From Streptomyces sp. NBC_01723 (GTDB lineage: Bacteria; Actinomycetota; Actinomycetes; Streptomycetales; Streptomycetaceae), in contig NZ_CP109171.1 in NCBI RefSeq assembly GCF_036246005.1, positions 7,862,001 to 7,926,000 of the forward strand: DNA of 64,000 bases. Reading direction: 5' to 3'. The position numbers and the translations under genes are program-made. Below the pieces are notes generated by a model. It was not told where the DNA came from. It ran no database searches and worked only from the letters and a program-made list of their open reading frames with translations. Below are positions 25,457-35,994 of this stretch, piece after piece. The number at the start of each line of letters is the position of its first letter. Position 1 is the first letter of the stretch.

Positions 25457-25610
25457 TCCCGTTCGTGCGCTTTGATGTGCCTTGGAGCCCCGCATGTGCC
25501 GCAGGCAGTGACCGGGAACGGACGGTCAATTTCCGTTTGGGCTCGCTCCTTTGGCGGGCGATCAGTAGCCTCAGCTCGAACACCGGACCGGCTACGCCTT
25601 GGAGAACTGG

Positions 25611-26423
25611 ATGGAGCGTCCCGCCTGGGCCCCCCGCAGCATCGACATCTCGGTGCCCAGCGTGTCCCGGATCTACGACTTCTACCTGGGCGGTTCGCAC
25701 AACTTCGAGGTCGACCGGGAAGCCGCCCGCCGCGCCATGGAGTTCCTGCCGGGGCTCCCCAAGATCATGCAGGCGAACCGGGCGTTCATGCGCCGCGCCG
25801 TGCGCTTCGCGGCCGGACAGGGCATCGACCAGTTCCTGGACATCGGCTCCGGCATCCCCACCTTCGGCAACGTCCACGAGGTGGCCGGACGCGCGCGCCC
25901 CGGCGCCCGCGTCGTGTACGTCGACCACGACCCGGTGGCGGTCGCCCACAGCGAGGCCGTCCTGGCGGGCAACGACGACGCCGCGGTGGTGGCGGCGGAC
26001 CTCCTCAAACCGGGGGAGATCCTCAACAGCCCCCAGGTGCGGGGGCTGATCGACCTGAATCGACCGGTCGCCCTCCTGCTGGTTGCCATACTGCACTTCG
26101 TGGAAGACGCGGACGACCCGTACGCGGCGGTGGCCGAGTTGAGCGACGCGCTCGCGCCCGGCAGCCTGCTCGTGCTCACGCATGCCTCGTACGAGGGAAT
26201 CCCGCTGCCCGCCGAGCGGGCCGGGGGAGCGGTGGACGTGTACCGGGACATCCGCAATCCGCTGATCATGCGTTCGCGCGACGACATCGCGCGGTTCTTC
26301 AAGGGGTACGACATGGTGGAACCCGGACTGGTTCCGATGCCGCGCTGGCGGCCCGAGGGGTCGCCGGAGGACGAGGACCCGTACGCGTTCTCCGGGTTCG
26401 CCGGCGTGGGACGTACGGCGTGA
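25611..26423 (+). CDS. SAM-dependent methyltransferase, DUF574 family
   Basis: 270 residues. The family signature SRIYDFYLGGSHNFEVD occurs near the N-terminus, the SAM loop is FLDIGSGIPTFGNVHEVA, and VYVDHDPVAVAHS carries the ribose-binding acidic residues. ATG at 25611 is chosen since GGAG lies 6 nt before it; a TTG 12 nt upstream is in frame. DUF574 enzymes are numerous in Streptomyces and mostly uncharacterised. The stop overlaps the start of rmdA by GTGA, so the two proteins are made together. Confidence 0.93.
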   Translation: MERPAWAPRSIDISVPSVSRIYDFYLGGSHNFEVDREAARRAMEFLPGLPKIMQANRAFMRRAVRFAAGQGIDQFLDIGSGIPTFGNVHEVAGRARPGARVVYVDHDPVAVAHSEAVLAGNDDAAVVAADLLKPGEILNSPQVRGLIDLNRPVALLLVAILHFVEDADDPYAAVAELSDALAPGSLLVLTHASYEGIPLPAERAGGAVDVYRDIRNPLIMRSRDDIARFFKGYDMVEPGLVPMPRWRPEGSPEDEDPYAFSGFAGVGRTA

Positions 26424-28564
26424 GGGCGGAGCCGGACGGGCCGGAGGACAGACTGCGCAGGTTCGCGACGATCTGGAGCCGGGCCGTGTTCCCGGTGACC
26501 TCGACGTCGTCCACCCGGCCCGAGTTCGAGGACGAACTGCTGCCGCTGGCCCGCCGGCTGAGCGAGGTGCTGCGCGCCCGCGGCTTCGACGCCGCCGAGG
26601 CCCGGGCGGTCGGCGCCGCACTCGTCGACGCCCACTGCACCGACCCCGAGGCGCTCGCCCGGACGCTCGACTGCGTCGACGCCTACCTGGTGCTCTACTG
26701 CGGCGAGGACGGCGACCCCGAGGACCTGCGGGCCCGTTCGGCGCGGCTCCAGCACGCCATGGCCGCCGGGTTCGCCGGGGCGCTGCGGGCCAGGACCCTG
26801 GCCGAACAGGAGGCCATCGCGCAGGCCGCCCTGAAGGCGCAGGGCGTGGTGGCCGAGGCGCTGCACGCCAGCGAGGCCCGCTTCCGCGCGGTCTTCGAGG
26901 GTGCCGCCATAGGCATCGGCATCGCCGACCTGGACGGCAACGTCCTCCAGGTCAACGACGCCCTGATGCGCATGTTCGGAATCGCCGACCCGACGCTCGG
27001 CGGCCGCAGGGCGACCGAGTGGACGCACCCCGACGACGCGCCGCAGACCTGGCGGCTCTACGACGAGCTGGTGCGCGGCATGCGCGAGCACTACCACGTG
27101 GAGAAGGCCTTCTACCGGCCCGACGGCACGGTTCTGTGGACCAACCTGACCGTCTCCCTGCTGCGGGACGCCGACGGCCACCCGCAGTACCAGCTGGCGC
27201 TGATGGAGGACACCACGGAGCGGCGGCTGCTCAACCTGCGGCTGCGCTACGAGGCCACGCACGACGCGCTCACCGGGCTGCCCAACCGGAGCTTCTTCTT
27301 CGAACGCCTCGAGAAGGCCCTGAACGCGGGCCCGGGCCAGCGCTTCGGCCTGTGCTACCTCGACCTCGACGGTTTCAAGACCGTCAACGACAGCCTCGGC
27401 CACGCGGCCGGCGACCGGCTGCTGGTGGAGGTCGCCGACCGGCTCCAGGCCTGCGCCACGGCGCCCGGCGAGATGGTCGCCCGGCTCGGCGGCGACGAGT
27501 TCGTCGCCCTGACCACCGGCCCCGACACCCGGCACGAGGTCGACGAGCTGGCCGGCCGCATCATGAACGCGCTGCTCGCCCCGATCAGCGTCGACGGGCG
27601 CGAACTGACCGTGCGCGGCAGCATCGGCATCGTCGAGGGCCCGGCGGGCGAACGCAGCCCGGCGGAGGTGCTGCGCAGCGCCGACATCACCATGTACCGG
27701 GCCAAGTCGGCGGGCGGCAACCGCTTCGAGCTGGCCGACCCGGAGGCCGACGCGCGCGTCATCACCCGGCACGGGCTCACCACCGCGCTGCCGGCCGCCC
27801 TGGAGCGCGGCGAGTTCTTCATCGAGTACCAGCCGCTGGTCCACCTCGGCGACGGCAGTGTGCGCGGCGCCGAGGCGCTGGTGCGCTGGCTGCACCCGCA
27901 GCACGGGGTGCTCGGCCCTGACCGGTTCATCCCGCTCGCCGAGCACACGGGGCTGATCGTGCCGCTGGGCCGCTGGGTCCTGGAGCAGTCCGTGCGGCAG
28001 GCCCGAGCCTGGCGGGAACGGTACGGCGAGACGACCGCGGCGGGCCCGCTGCGCATCAACGTCAACCTCTCGCCCTGCCAGCTCACCCACCCGGGCCTGG
28101 TCCAGGACACCGTCGAGATCCTGGAGCGGACCGGGGTCGCGCCCGACGCGCTGTGTCTGGAGGTGACGGAGTCGGCGCTGATCGGCGCGGACGACGACCT
28201 GCTCAAGCCGCTGCGCCGGCTGGCCGAGATGGGCGTCGACATCGCCCTGGACGACTTCGGCACCGGCTACTCCAACCTCGCCAACCTGCGCAGGCTGCCG
28301 GTCAGCGTCCTCAAGCTGGACCGTTCCTTCACGCAGAGCATGCAGCGGTTCCCCGCCGACCCCGTGGACCTCAAGATCGTCGAGGGCATCGTCGCCCTGG
28401 CCCACAGCCTCGACCTCTCGGTCACCGTCGAGGGCGTGGAGACCGGCGCCCAGGCGGAACAGCTGCGCATACTGGGCTGCGACACGGCCCAGGGCTGGTA
28501 CTACGCCCGCCCCGGCCCACCGGACCGGCTCCACCAACTGGCCCTGGTGGACGCGACCGGCTAG
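26420..28564 (+). CDS. rmdA: PAS-GGDEF-EAL cyclic di-GMP enzyme, RmdA-like
   Basis: 714 residues, no membrane segment. An N-terminal helical domain (1-145), a PAS domain (about 150-270, EARFRAVFEGAAIGIG), GGDEF (intact GGDEF at 357-361) and EAL (EAL at 485-487, DDFGTGYSNL from 611). No RxxD inhibitory site precedes GGDEF. The layout and position match RmdA (SCO0928) of S. coelicolor, a c-di-GMP phosphodiesterase needed for timely aerial development. Both catalytic motifs are intact, so both activities are possible. GTG at 26420 overlaps the upstream methyltransferase stop. Confidence 0.9.
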   Translation: MRAEPDGPEDRLRRFATIWSRAVFPVTSTSSTRPEFEDELLPLARRLSEVLRARGFDAAEARAVGAALVDAHCTDPEALARTLDCVDAYLVLYCGEDGDPEDLRARSARLQHAMAAGFAGALRARTLAEQEAIAQAALKAQGVVAEALHASEARFRAVFEGAAIGIGIADLDGNVLQVNDALMRMFGIADPTLGGRRATEWTHPDDAPQTWRLYDELVRGMREHYHVEKAFYRPDGTVLWTNLTVSLLRDADGHPQYQLALMEDTTERRLLNLRLRYEATHDALTGLPNRSFFFERLEKALNAGPGQRFGLCYLDLDGFKTVNDSLGHAAGDRLLVEVADRLQACATAPGEMVARLGGDEFVALTTGPDTRHEVDELAGRIMNALLAPISVDGRELTVRGSIGIVEGPAGERSPAEVLRSADITMYRAKSAGGNRFELADPEADARVITRHGLTTALPAALERGEFFIEYQPLVHLGDGSVRGAEALVRWLHPQHGVLGPDRFIPLAEHTGLIVPLGRWVLEQSVRQARAWRERYGETTAAGPLRINVNLSPCQLTHPGLVQDTVEILERTGVAPDALCLEVTESALIGADDDLLKPLRRLAEMGVDIALDDFGTGYSNLANLRRLPVSVLKLDRSFTQSMQRFPADPVDLKIVEGIVALAHSLDLSVTVEGVETGAQAEQLRILGCDTAQGWYYARPGPPDRLHQLALVDATG

Positions 28565-28690
28565 CACCCCAAAGGGGCGCGGGGCTCTGACATCATGCGG
28601 CTCCGCCGCGTGGGCGCGACCAGCCACAACGCACCCGCGGCCCCGGACGGCGCTGACCACCAACGGCGCCCCCGGGGCTCGCAAACAGGA
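28565..28690. repeat. Streptomyces-type intergenic repeat with terminator hairpin
   Basis: The gap between convergent rmdA and lysR contains the string AAAGGGGCGCGGGGCTCTG, then GGCTCCGCCGCG, then a hairpin (GCCCCGG 28640-28646 with CCGGGGC 28672-28678; inner GGCGC/GCGCC). From memory, very similar strings recur between genes in many Streptomyces genomes, so this is probably a dispersed element that also ends transcription. Confidence 0.55.
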
Positions 28691-28694
28691 ACCG

Positions 28695-29579
28695 TCACCT
28701 TTCGAGCAGCATCCGCTGCAACTCCCGAGCCGCCCGCGGCGGAGCCACATCGCTGCGGTGCGCCAGCGCGATGGTCCGGTGCAGCCCGGGCCGGGCCAGT
28801 GGTGTCACCCGGAGTCCGCGGCCGGAGCGGGCCGCGACCATGCGGGGGACGACCGCCATCCCCAGCCCCGCCCGGACGAATCCCAGCACCGCGTCCATCT
28901 CCCCGCCCTCCACCGCGAAGTCCGGCTCGAACCCCGCGGAGCGGCACGCGGCGACGGTCAGCTCCCGCAGGTCGTAGCCGTGCCGGAACATCACCAGGCG
29001 TTCGCCCTCCAGGTCCGCGATGTCCACGGCCCGGCGTCCCCCGCCCGGCCGGGCCGACTCCGGGGACGACACCACGACCAGGTCCTCCCGCAGCAGCTCC
29101 ACCGTGGTCAGCGCCGGCGAGGCGGTGGGCAGGGGGAGCACGACCAGCGCGAGGTCGAGCGCGCCGCGCGCCAGCTCCCGGACCAGGTCGAGCGAGCCGC
29201 CCTCCTCGATCAGCAACTGGATGCCGGGGTACCGGTCGTGGAACGCGCGCAGCACGTCGGGGAGCAGGCCCGTGCACAGGCTCGGCGTCGCGCCCAGCCG
29301 GACCCGGCCGCGACGCAGTTGCACGAGCTCCAGCACCTCGTGCCGCGCGGTGTCCGCGTCGGCCAGGATGCGCCGGGCCAGCGGCAGCAGCGCCTCCCCG
29401 GCGTCGGTGAGGGTGATGTTGCCGCGGGCCCGCAGGAACAGGTCCGCGCCCAGCTCCCGCTCCAGCGCCTTGATCTGCTGGGAGAGCGACGGCTGCGCCA
29501 CGTGGACCGCCTCCGCGGCGCGCGTGAAGTGCCGCGTCTCGGCGACCGCCACGAAGTACTGGAGCTGTTGCAGCTGCAT
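28695..29579 (-). CDS. LysR-family transcriptional regulator
   Basis: 294 residues. The HTH is canonical (QLQYFVAVAETRHFTRAAEAVHVAQPSLSQQIKALERELG in two pieces), followed by the effector domain. ATG at 29579 gives the standard MQLQQL start; the frame is open further upstream only into the intergenic operator. Divergent from sdhCAB with a perfect T-N11-A box between them, so it probably regulates itself and possibly this succinate dehydrogenase. Confidence 0.94.
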   Translation of the reverse strand: MQLQQLQYFVAVAETRHFTRAAEAVHVAQPSLSQQIKALERELGADLFLRARGNITLTDAGEALLPLARRILADADTARHEVLELVQLRRGRVRLGATPSLCTGLLPDVLRAFHDRYPGIQLLIEEGGSLDLVRELARGALDLALVVLPLPTASPALTTVELLREDLVVVSSPESARPGGGRRAVDIADLEGERLVMFRHGYDLRELTVAACRSAGFEPDFAVEGGEMDAVLGFVRAGLGMAVVPRMVAARSGRGLRVTPLARPGLHRTIALAHRSDVAPPRAARELQRMLLER

Positions 29580-29599
29580 ACGGCGAGCATACGCCGTCG

Positions 29600-29614
29600 A
29601 TAGGGAATGCCTAT
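29600..29614. promoter_or_regulatory. LysR box ATAGG-GAATG-CCTAT
   Basis: A 15-bp perfect palindrome around a 5-bp centre that fits the LysR T-N11-A rule and also the ATAG-N7-CTAT spacing known for OxyR sites. It lies 21 bp from the lysR start and 61 bp from sdhC. Confidence 0.75.
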
Positions 29615-29635
29615 GGAATCCAGGCAGACCATGTC

Positions 29636-29666
29636 TTGGACCGATGGGGCACCCTCCCCGTAACGT
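29636..29666 (+). promoter_or_regulatory. Possible sdhC promoter, leaderless
   Basis: TTGGAC (29636-29641) and TAACGT (29661-29666) resemble -35 and -10 boxes with a 19-bp spacer. The -10 ends 8 nt before the sdhC ATG, and there is no ribosome site, so transcription may start at the ATG itself. Confidence 0.4.
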
Positions 29667-29674
29667 CCTGTGAC

Positions 29675-30382
29675 ATGGCTCTGGCAACGCGGACGGACCG
29701 ACGGCCGTCCATGGCGCGCACCGTGTGGGACTCGACCGTCGGCAAGAAGACAGTGATGGCGGTCAGCGGTCTCGTCATGCTGCTCTACCTGGTCGCCCAC
29801 ATGATCGGGAACCTGAAGATCTTCTTCGGGCCGGAGGAGATCAATCACTACGCCCACTGGCTGCGTACCGTCGGCGAGCCGTTCATGCACTACGAGTGGA
29901 CGCTCTGGCTGATCCGTGTCGTCCTCGTGGCCGCCGTGGTCGCCCACGCCACCTCCGCGTACCAGCTGAGCCGCCGCGACATCAAGGCGCGCCCCACCAA
30001 GTACGCGAACAAGAAGGCGGGCAAGAGCTTCGCCACCCGCACGATGCGCTGGGGCGGGATCATCCTCGGCCTGTTCATCGTCTGGCACATCCTCGACCTG
30101 ACGACCGGCACCGTGCACCCGGGCGGCTACGAGCACCTGCGCCCGTACCAGAACATCATCGACACGTTCTCCACGTGGTACGGGAACGTCGTCTACATCG
30201 CCGCCGTGGTCGCCCTCGGCTTCCACGTCCGGCACGGTCTGTGGAGCGCCGCCCAGACCCTCGGCGTCGGCAGCCGCACCCGCGACCGCGCCCTGAAGAC
30301 CATCGCGAACGTCCTCGCGCTGCTGCTCACGGTCGGCTTCGTCGCCGTACCCGTGGGCGTCATGACCGGAGTGGTGAGCTGA
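29675..30382 (+). CDS. sdhC: Succinate dehydrogenase cytochrome b subunit
   Basis: 235 residues with five membrane spans of the b558 type ([24 protein letters not shown] first), with the conserved His of LVAHMIGN and later His residues ([16 protein letters not shown]) as haem ligands. It anchors the SdhA/SdhB heads and passes electrons to menaquinone. First gene of sdhCAB; 1 nt separates its stop from sdhA. This is the B. subtilis-like three-subunit type, not the four-subunit sdhCDAB. Confidence 0.94.
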   Translation: MALATRTDRRPSMARTVWDSTVGKKTVMAVSGLVMLLYLVAHMIGNLKIFFGPEEINHYAHWLRTVGEPFMHYEWTLWLIRVVLVAAVVAHATSAYQLSRRDIKARPTKYANKKAGKSFATRTMRWGGIILGLFIVWHILDLTTGTVHPGGYEHLRPYQNIIDTFSTWYGNVVYIAAVVALGFHVRHGLWSAAQTLGVGSRTRDRALKTIANVLALLLTVGFVAVPVGVMTGVVS

Positions 30383-30383
30383 C

Positions 30384-32329
<1,946 letters not shown>

Positions 32330-32333
<4 letters not shown>

Positions 32334-33079
32334 AGCTCACCCTGCGCGTCTGGCGGCAGAAGAACGCCGACGCCGACGGCGCCATGTCCACGTACGAGGT
32401 GGACGGGATCTCCCGCGACATGTCCTTCCTGGAGATGCTCGACACCCTCAACGAGGAACTCATCCTCAAGGGCGAGGACCCCGTCGCCTTCGACCACGAC
32501 TGCCGCGAGGGCATCTGCGGCGCCTGCTCGCTGGTCATCAACGGTGACGCGCACGGACCCGAGCGCACCACCACCTGCCAGCTGCACATGCGGTCCTTCC
32601 AGGACGGCGACACGATCGACATCGAGCCGTGGCGGGCGTCGGCCTTTCCGGTCGTGAAGGACCTGGTCGTCGACCGGTCCGCCTTCGACCGGATCATCCA
32701 GGCCGGGGGCTACATCACCGCGCCGACCGGCGCCGCGCCGGAGGCCCACGCCGCGCCGGTGCCCAAGCCGGACGCCGACTTCGCCTTCGAGCACGCCGAG
32801 TGCATCGGGTGCGGGGCGTGTGTCGCGGCGTGCCCGAACGGAGCGGCGATGCTGTTCACCTCCGCGAAGGTGAACCATCTCAACGTCCTTCCGCAGGGGG
32901 CGCCCGAGCGGGAGACGCGGGTGCTGGACATGGTGGGGCAGATGGACGAGGAGGGGTTCGGCGGGTGCACGCTGACGGGTGAGTGTGCGACTGCTTGCCC
33001 CAAGGGCATTCCGCTGATGTCCATCACCAGCATGAACAAGGAGTGGCTGCGGGCCACCCGCAGGGCGGGCAGGCGCTAG
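32330..33079 (+). CDS. sdhB: Succinate dehydrogenase iron-sulfur subunit
   Basis: 249 residues. The N-terminal plant-ferredoxin-type cluster motif is [15 protein letters not shown] with a later Cys (TTTCQ) for [2Fe-2S]; the C-terminal motifs [14 protein letters not shown] and [13 protein letters not shown] hold the [4Fe-4S] and [3Fe-4S] clusters. It carries electrons from SdhA to SdhC. ATG at 32330 overlaps the sdhA stop. Confidence 0.96.
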
Positions 33080-33106
33080 CCGGACGAACGTTCGCCGTCA
33101 CGTGCG

Positions 33107-33146
33107 GACGGGCGGGGTCGGGGGAGGTGCTCCCCCCGGCCCCGTC
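33107..33146. terminator. Imperfect terminator after sdhCAB
   Basis: A G-rich arm (GGGGTCGGGGGAG) and its C-rich partner (CTCCCCCCGGCCCC) fold around a 3-5 nt loop 28 nt after sdhB, with an outer GAC/GTC pairing and small bulges. Confidence 0.55.
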
Positions 33147-33264
33147 TCGCGTTCGCTCCCGGCATTCAGCAAGCGCACATCCGCTCTCCCGGCACTGGTC
33201 ACGCGCAGTACAGCCGGCGTCGGAAGAACTGTGGCGGACCCGCACCGCGACCAGGAGAGCACCC

Positions 33265-34035
33265 ATGACCGGCGTACTGACCGCAGACCGTCCCTCGATG
33301 CCCGCCGCACCCCACCGCTACACGGTCGCCCTCGCCCGCGACGAGGAGGACGTGCGGGCCGCTCAGCGGCTGCGGCACGACGTCTTCGCCGGGGAGATGG
33401 GCGCGCTGCTGGCGAGCGCGCAGCCCGGGCACGACGTCGACCCCTTCGACGCGTACTGCGACCACCTGCTCGTGCGCGAGGAGACGACCGGGCAGGTCGT
33501 CGGCACCTACCGGCTGCTGCCCCCGGAGCGCGCGGCGGTCGCCGGACGGCTGTACGCGGAGAGCGAGTTCGACCTCACGGCGCTCGACGCGATCCGGCCC
33601 GGGCTGGTCGAGGTCGGCCGCTCCTGCGTGCACCCGGCCCACCGTGACGGCGCCGTCATCGGGCTCATCTGGGCCGGCATAGCCCGCTACATGACCGACC
33701 GGGGCCACGAGTGGCTGGCGGGCTGCTGCTCGCTCCCGCTCGCCGACGGCGGATCGCTCGCCGCCGGCACCTGGGACCGCGTGCGGGCCAAGAACCTGGC
33801 GCCCGAGGAATACCGGGTGCGGCCGCTGCTGCCGTGGATCCCGCGCGCGGCCGCGCCCGCCGCCCGCACCGAACTGCCCGCCCTGTTGCGCGGCTACCTC
33901 CGCCTCGGCGCCTGGGTCTGCGGGGAACCCGCGCACGACGTGGACTTCGGCGTCGCCGACCTGTACGTGCTGCTGCCGATGAGCCGGGTCGACCCGCGCT
34001 ACCTGCGGCACTTCCTCTCGCTCGTCCCGGCCTGA
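33265..34035 (+). CDS. GNAT-fold N-acyltransferase, OlsB-like
   Basis: 256 residues of the hemolysin-like acetyltransferase group (Acetyltransf_5): YTVALARDEEDVRAAQRLRHDVFAGEMG, then VVGTYRLLPP and VEVGRSCVHPAHRDG, the segments shared with L-ornithine N-alpha-acyltransferase OlsB. It would attach a 3-hydroxy fatty acid to ornithine to make lyso-ornithine lipid. AGGAG is 7 nt before the ATG. The TGATG overlap with the PlsC-like gene mirrors olsB-olsA operons. Substrate is inferred from that pairing. Confidence 0.85.
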   Translation: MTGVLTADRPSMPAAPHRYTVALARDEEDVRAAQRLRHDVFAGEMGALLASAQPGHDVDPFDAYCDHLLVREETTGQVVGTYRLLPPERAAVAGRLYAESEFDLTALDAIRPGLVEVGRSCVHPAHRDGAVIGLIWAGIARYMTDRGHEWLAGCCSLPLADGGSLAAGTWDRVRAKNLAPEEYRVRPLLPWIPRAAAPAARTELPALLRGYLRLGAWVCGEPAHDVDFGVADLYVLLPMSRVDPRYLRHFLSLVPA

Positions 34036-34871
34036 TGAGCGCCTGGCTGCCGGTCGCCCCCTGCACCCCGGCGACCTGCGTGGACCCGTCCCGGGCCGCG
34101 GTGACCGTACCGCGCGCCGTGCTGCGGCTCGCCGCGGTCGCCGTGCTGGTCCTCGCCGCGGTCGCGGTCGTGCTGACGCCGGTCCGGCGGTGGGTGCCGT
34201 CCGTCGTGGTGGCGTACTGGTCCCGGTGGGTGGTGCGGGCCGCGGGTGTGCGGGTCCGCGTCACCGGTGCCGCCCCGCCCGCGGGCGGGCTGCTCCTCGT
34301 CGCCAACCACGTCTCGTGGCTCGACATCCCGCTGCTGGCCGCCGTACGCCCCGCCAGGATGCTGGCCAAGAGCGAGATCCGGGGCTGGCCGGTGGCGGGC
34401 GCGCTGGCCGCACGCGGCGGGGTGCTGTTCATCGAACGCGAGCGGCTGCGGGCGCTGCCGGACACGGTCGCCGCGCTCGCGCTGGCCCTGCGCGCGGGCG
34501 CCGCCGTCGCCGCCTTCCCCGAGGGCAGCACCTGGTGCGGGCGCGCCGGGGGTGCCTACCGCCGGGCCGTGTTCCAGGCCGCGTTGGACGCCGGGGTGCC
34601 GGTCCAGCCGGTGCGTCTTCGGTACCGGGCCGGGGAGCGGGAGGTGAGCACGGCACCGGCGTTCGTCGGCACGGAGACCCTGCTCGCCTCCATGTGGCGG
34701 GTGGCGTCGGCCCGCGGGCTGACCGCCGAGGTGGAGGTGTGCCCCGTCGTACCGCCCGGCCGCCACCACGACCGCCGCTCCCTGGCGGAGGCGGCCCAGC
34801 GGACGGCTCCGCCCGCCGACCCGCACGGTCACCTGGGGAAAGCACCTTCGAAAAGTATGTGTGTTTTATGA
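34035..34871 (+). CDS. 1-acyl-glycerol-3-phosphate acyltransferase family protein, OlsA-like
   Basis: 278 residues. An N-terminal membrane span (LRLAAVAVLVLAAVAVVL), then PlsC motifs: block 1 ANHVSWLDIP with the catalytic H-x4-D, block 3 AAFPEGSTW. It starts inside the stop of the OlsB-like gene (TGATG). In ornithine lipid synthesis OlsA acylates the hydroxyl of lyso-ornithine lipid; a role in phosphatidic acid synthesis is the alternative. Arg replaces the usual Gly-Thr surroundings in part of the C-terminus, so specificity is uncertain. Confidence 0.87.
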   Translation: MSAWLPVAPCTPATCVDPSRAAVTVPRAVLRLAAVAVLVLAAVAVVLTPVRRWVPSVVVAYWSRWVVRAAGVRVRVTGAAPPAGGLLLVANHVSWLDIPLLAAVRPARMLAKSEIRGWPVAGALAARGGVLFIERERLRALPDTVAALALALRAGAAVAAFPEGSTWCGRAGGAYRRAVFQAALDAGVPVQPVRLRYRAGEREVSTAPAFVGTETLLASMWRVASARGLTAEVEVCPVVPPGRHHDRRSLAEAAQRTAPPADPHGHLGKAPSKSMCVL

Positions 34872-34943
34872 GGTATGTGCCGTTTCCGTAGCGCTGGATG
34901 CGGACAACCGGAAGGCAGGCACTCGAAAGGAGGGTGATGGCAG

Positions 34944-35939
34944 ATGATCACCCGTGAAGAGATCGCCAACGTCCTGGACCAACCGGTCTACGACGGGGAC
35001 GGCAACAAGATCGGCGACGCCAAGCATGTCTTCTTCGACGACATGACCGGGCGTCCCGAGTGGGTGAGCGTCAAGACGGGCATGTTCGGCTCCAGCGAGT
35101 CCTTCGTGCCCATCCGCGACGCCGCGCTGGTGCAGGACCACCTAGAGGTTCCCTACGGCAAGGACCAGGTCAAGGGCGCGCCCAGTGTCGACGTCGACGC
35201 GGGCGGCCATCTGTCGGAGACCGAGGAACACCGGCTCTACGACTACTACGGCATCAACTGGGACAGCGTGCTGTCCGAGGCCGAGCGGACCGACGACGGC
35301 CGCTGGGCCGCCGGTCCCGGACCGGCGGGCACGGCAGGAGCCGCCGGCGCGGCGGGTGCCGCGGGTCTGGCGGGCACGACCCGTGGGACCGGCGACACGG
35401 ACATGGGCCGTGACACGGACATGGGCCGTGACACGGGCATGGGCCACGACACGAGCATCGGCACCGGAACGGACATGGGCACGGGCAGCGCGGCCGGAAT
35501 GGCCGGACGCCGGGACGCCCCCGACCGTACGGGCCTGCGCGAGGACGAGGCCATGACCCGTTCCGAGGAGCAGATGCACGTCGGCGTCGAACGACGTGAG
35601 ACGGGCCGCGCCAGGCTGCGCAAGTACGTGGTCACCGAAGAGGTGCAGCAGACCGTGCCCCTGAAGCACGAGGAAGTGCGTGTGGTGCGCGAGCCGATCA
35701 CGGACGCCAACCGTGGCGACGCGCTGTCCGGGCCGGAGATCAGCGAGGCAGAGCACGAGGTCACGCTGCACGCGGAACGCCCCGTCGTGGAGACCGAGGC
35801 GGTCCCGGTGGAGCGCGTCCGCATGACCATGGAGGAGCACACCGAGAACGAGACGGTGCGCGGCCAGGTCCGCAAGGAGCGGATCGAGGCCGAGACCGAG
35901 TCCATCGACGAGGACGACATTCCCCGGGGCCGCGAGTGA
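34944..35939 (+). CDS. PRC-barrel and DUF2382 (YsnF-type) stress protein
   Basis: 331 residues. A PRC-barrel comes first (about 1-90, VLDQPVYDGDGNKIGDAKHV), then an Ala/Gly linker with a DTDMGR-type tandem repeat (about 150-180), then a DUF2382 domain (about 210-325, RKYVVTEEVQQTVPLKHEEV). Highly acidic. AAAGGAGGG lies 9 nt before the ATG, a very strong ribosome site. Proteins of this type are often stress-induced and of unknown function. It follows the acyltransferases by 72 nt, with its own likely AT-rich promoter at 34850-34880. Confidence 0.9.
   Translation: MITREEIANVLDQPVYDGDGNKIGDAKHVFFDDMTGRPEWVSVKTGMFGSSESFVPIRDAALVQDHLEVPYGKDQVKGAPSVDVDAGGHLSETEEHRLYDYYGINWDSVLSEAERTDDGRWAAGPGPAGTAGAAGAAGAAGLAGTTRGTGDTDMGRDTDMGRDTGMGHDTSIGTGTDMGTGSAAGMAGRRDAPDRTGLREDEAMTRSEEQMHVGVERRETGRARLRKYVVTEEVQQTVPLKHEEVRVVREPITDANRGDALSGPEISEAEHEVTLHAERPVVETEAVPVERVRMTMEEHTENETVRGQVRKERIEAETESIDEDDIPRGRE
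35394..35483 (+). repeat. Five-copy 18-bp tandem repeat inside the PRC/DUF2382 gene
   Basis: Unit GACACGGACATGGGCCGT, copies at 35394, 35412, 35430, 35448 and 35466; the first two are identical and later ones diverge. It encodes DTDMGR repeats in the linker and keeps the frame, so copy number could vary without breaking the gene. Confidence 0.85.
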
Positions 35940-35967
35940 CCGTCCCCCGCCCTCACCGCGAGAACGA

Positions 35968-35994
35968 GCGCCGGTGAACCGGCTTCACCGGCGC
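35968..35994. terminator. Bidirectional terminator overlapping the uvrA-like 3' end
   Basis: GCGCCGGTGAA (35968-35978) pairs with TTCACCGGCGC (35984-35994), loop of 5 nt, between convergent genes. Confidence 0.85.

Noticed and set aside
34850-34880. SigB-type promoter for the PRC/DUF2382 gene
   Set aside because: The AT-rich stretch has AGGTAT but the -35 spacing does not fit the GnnT-N14-16-GGGTAY consensus.
35394-35483. 18-bp tandem repeat as an intergenic satellite
   Set aside because: It lies in frame inside a coding region and encodes DTDMGR units.
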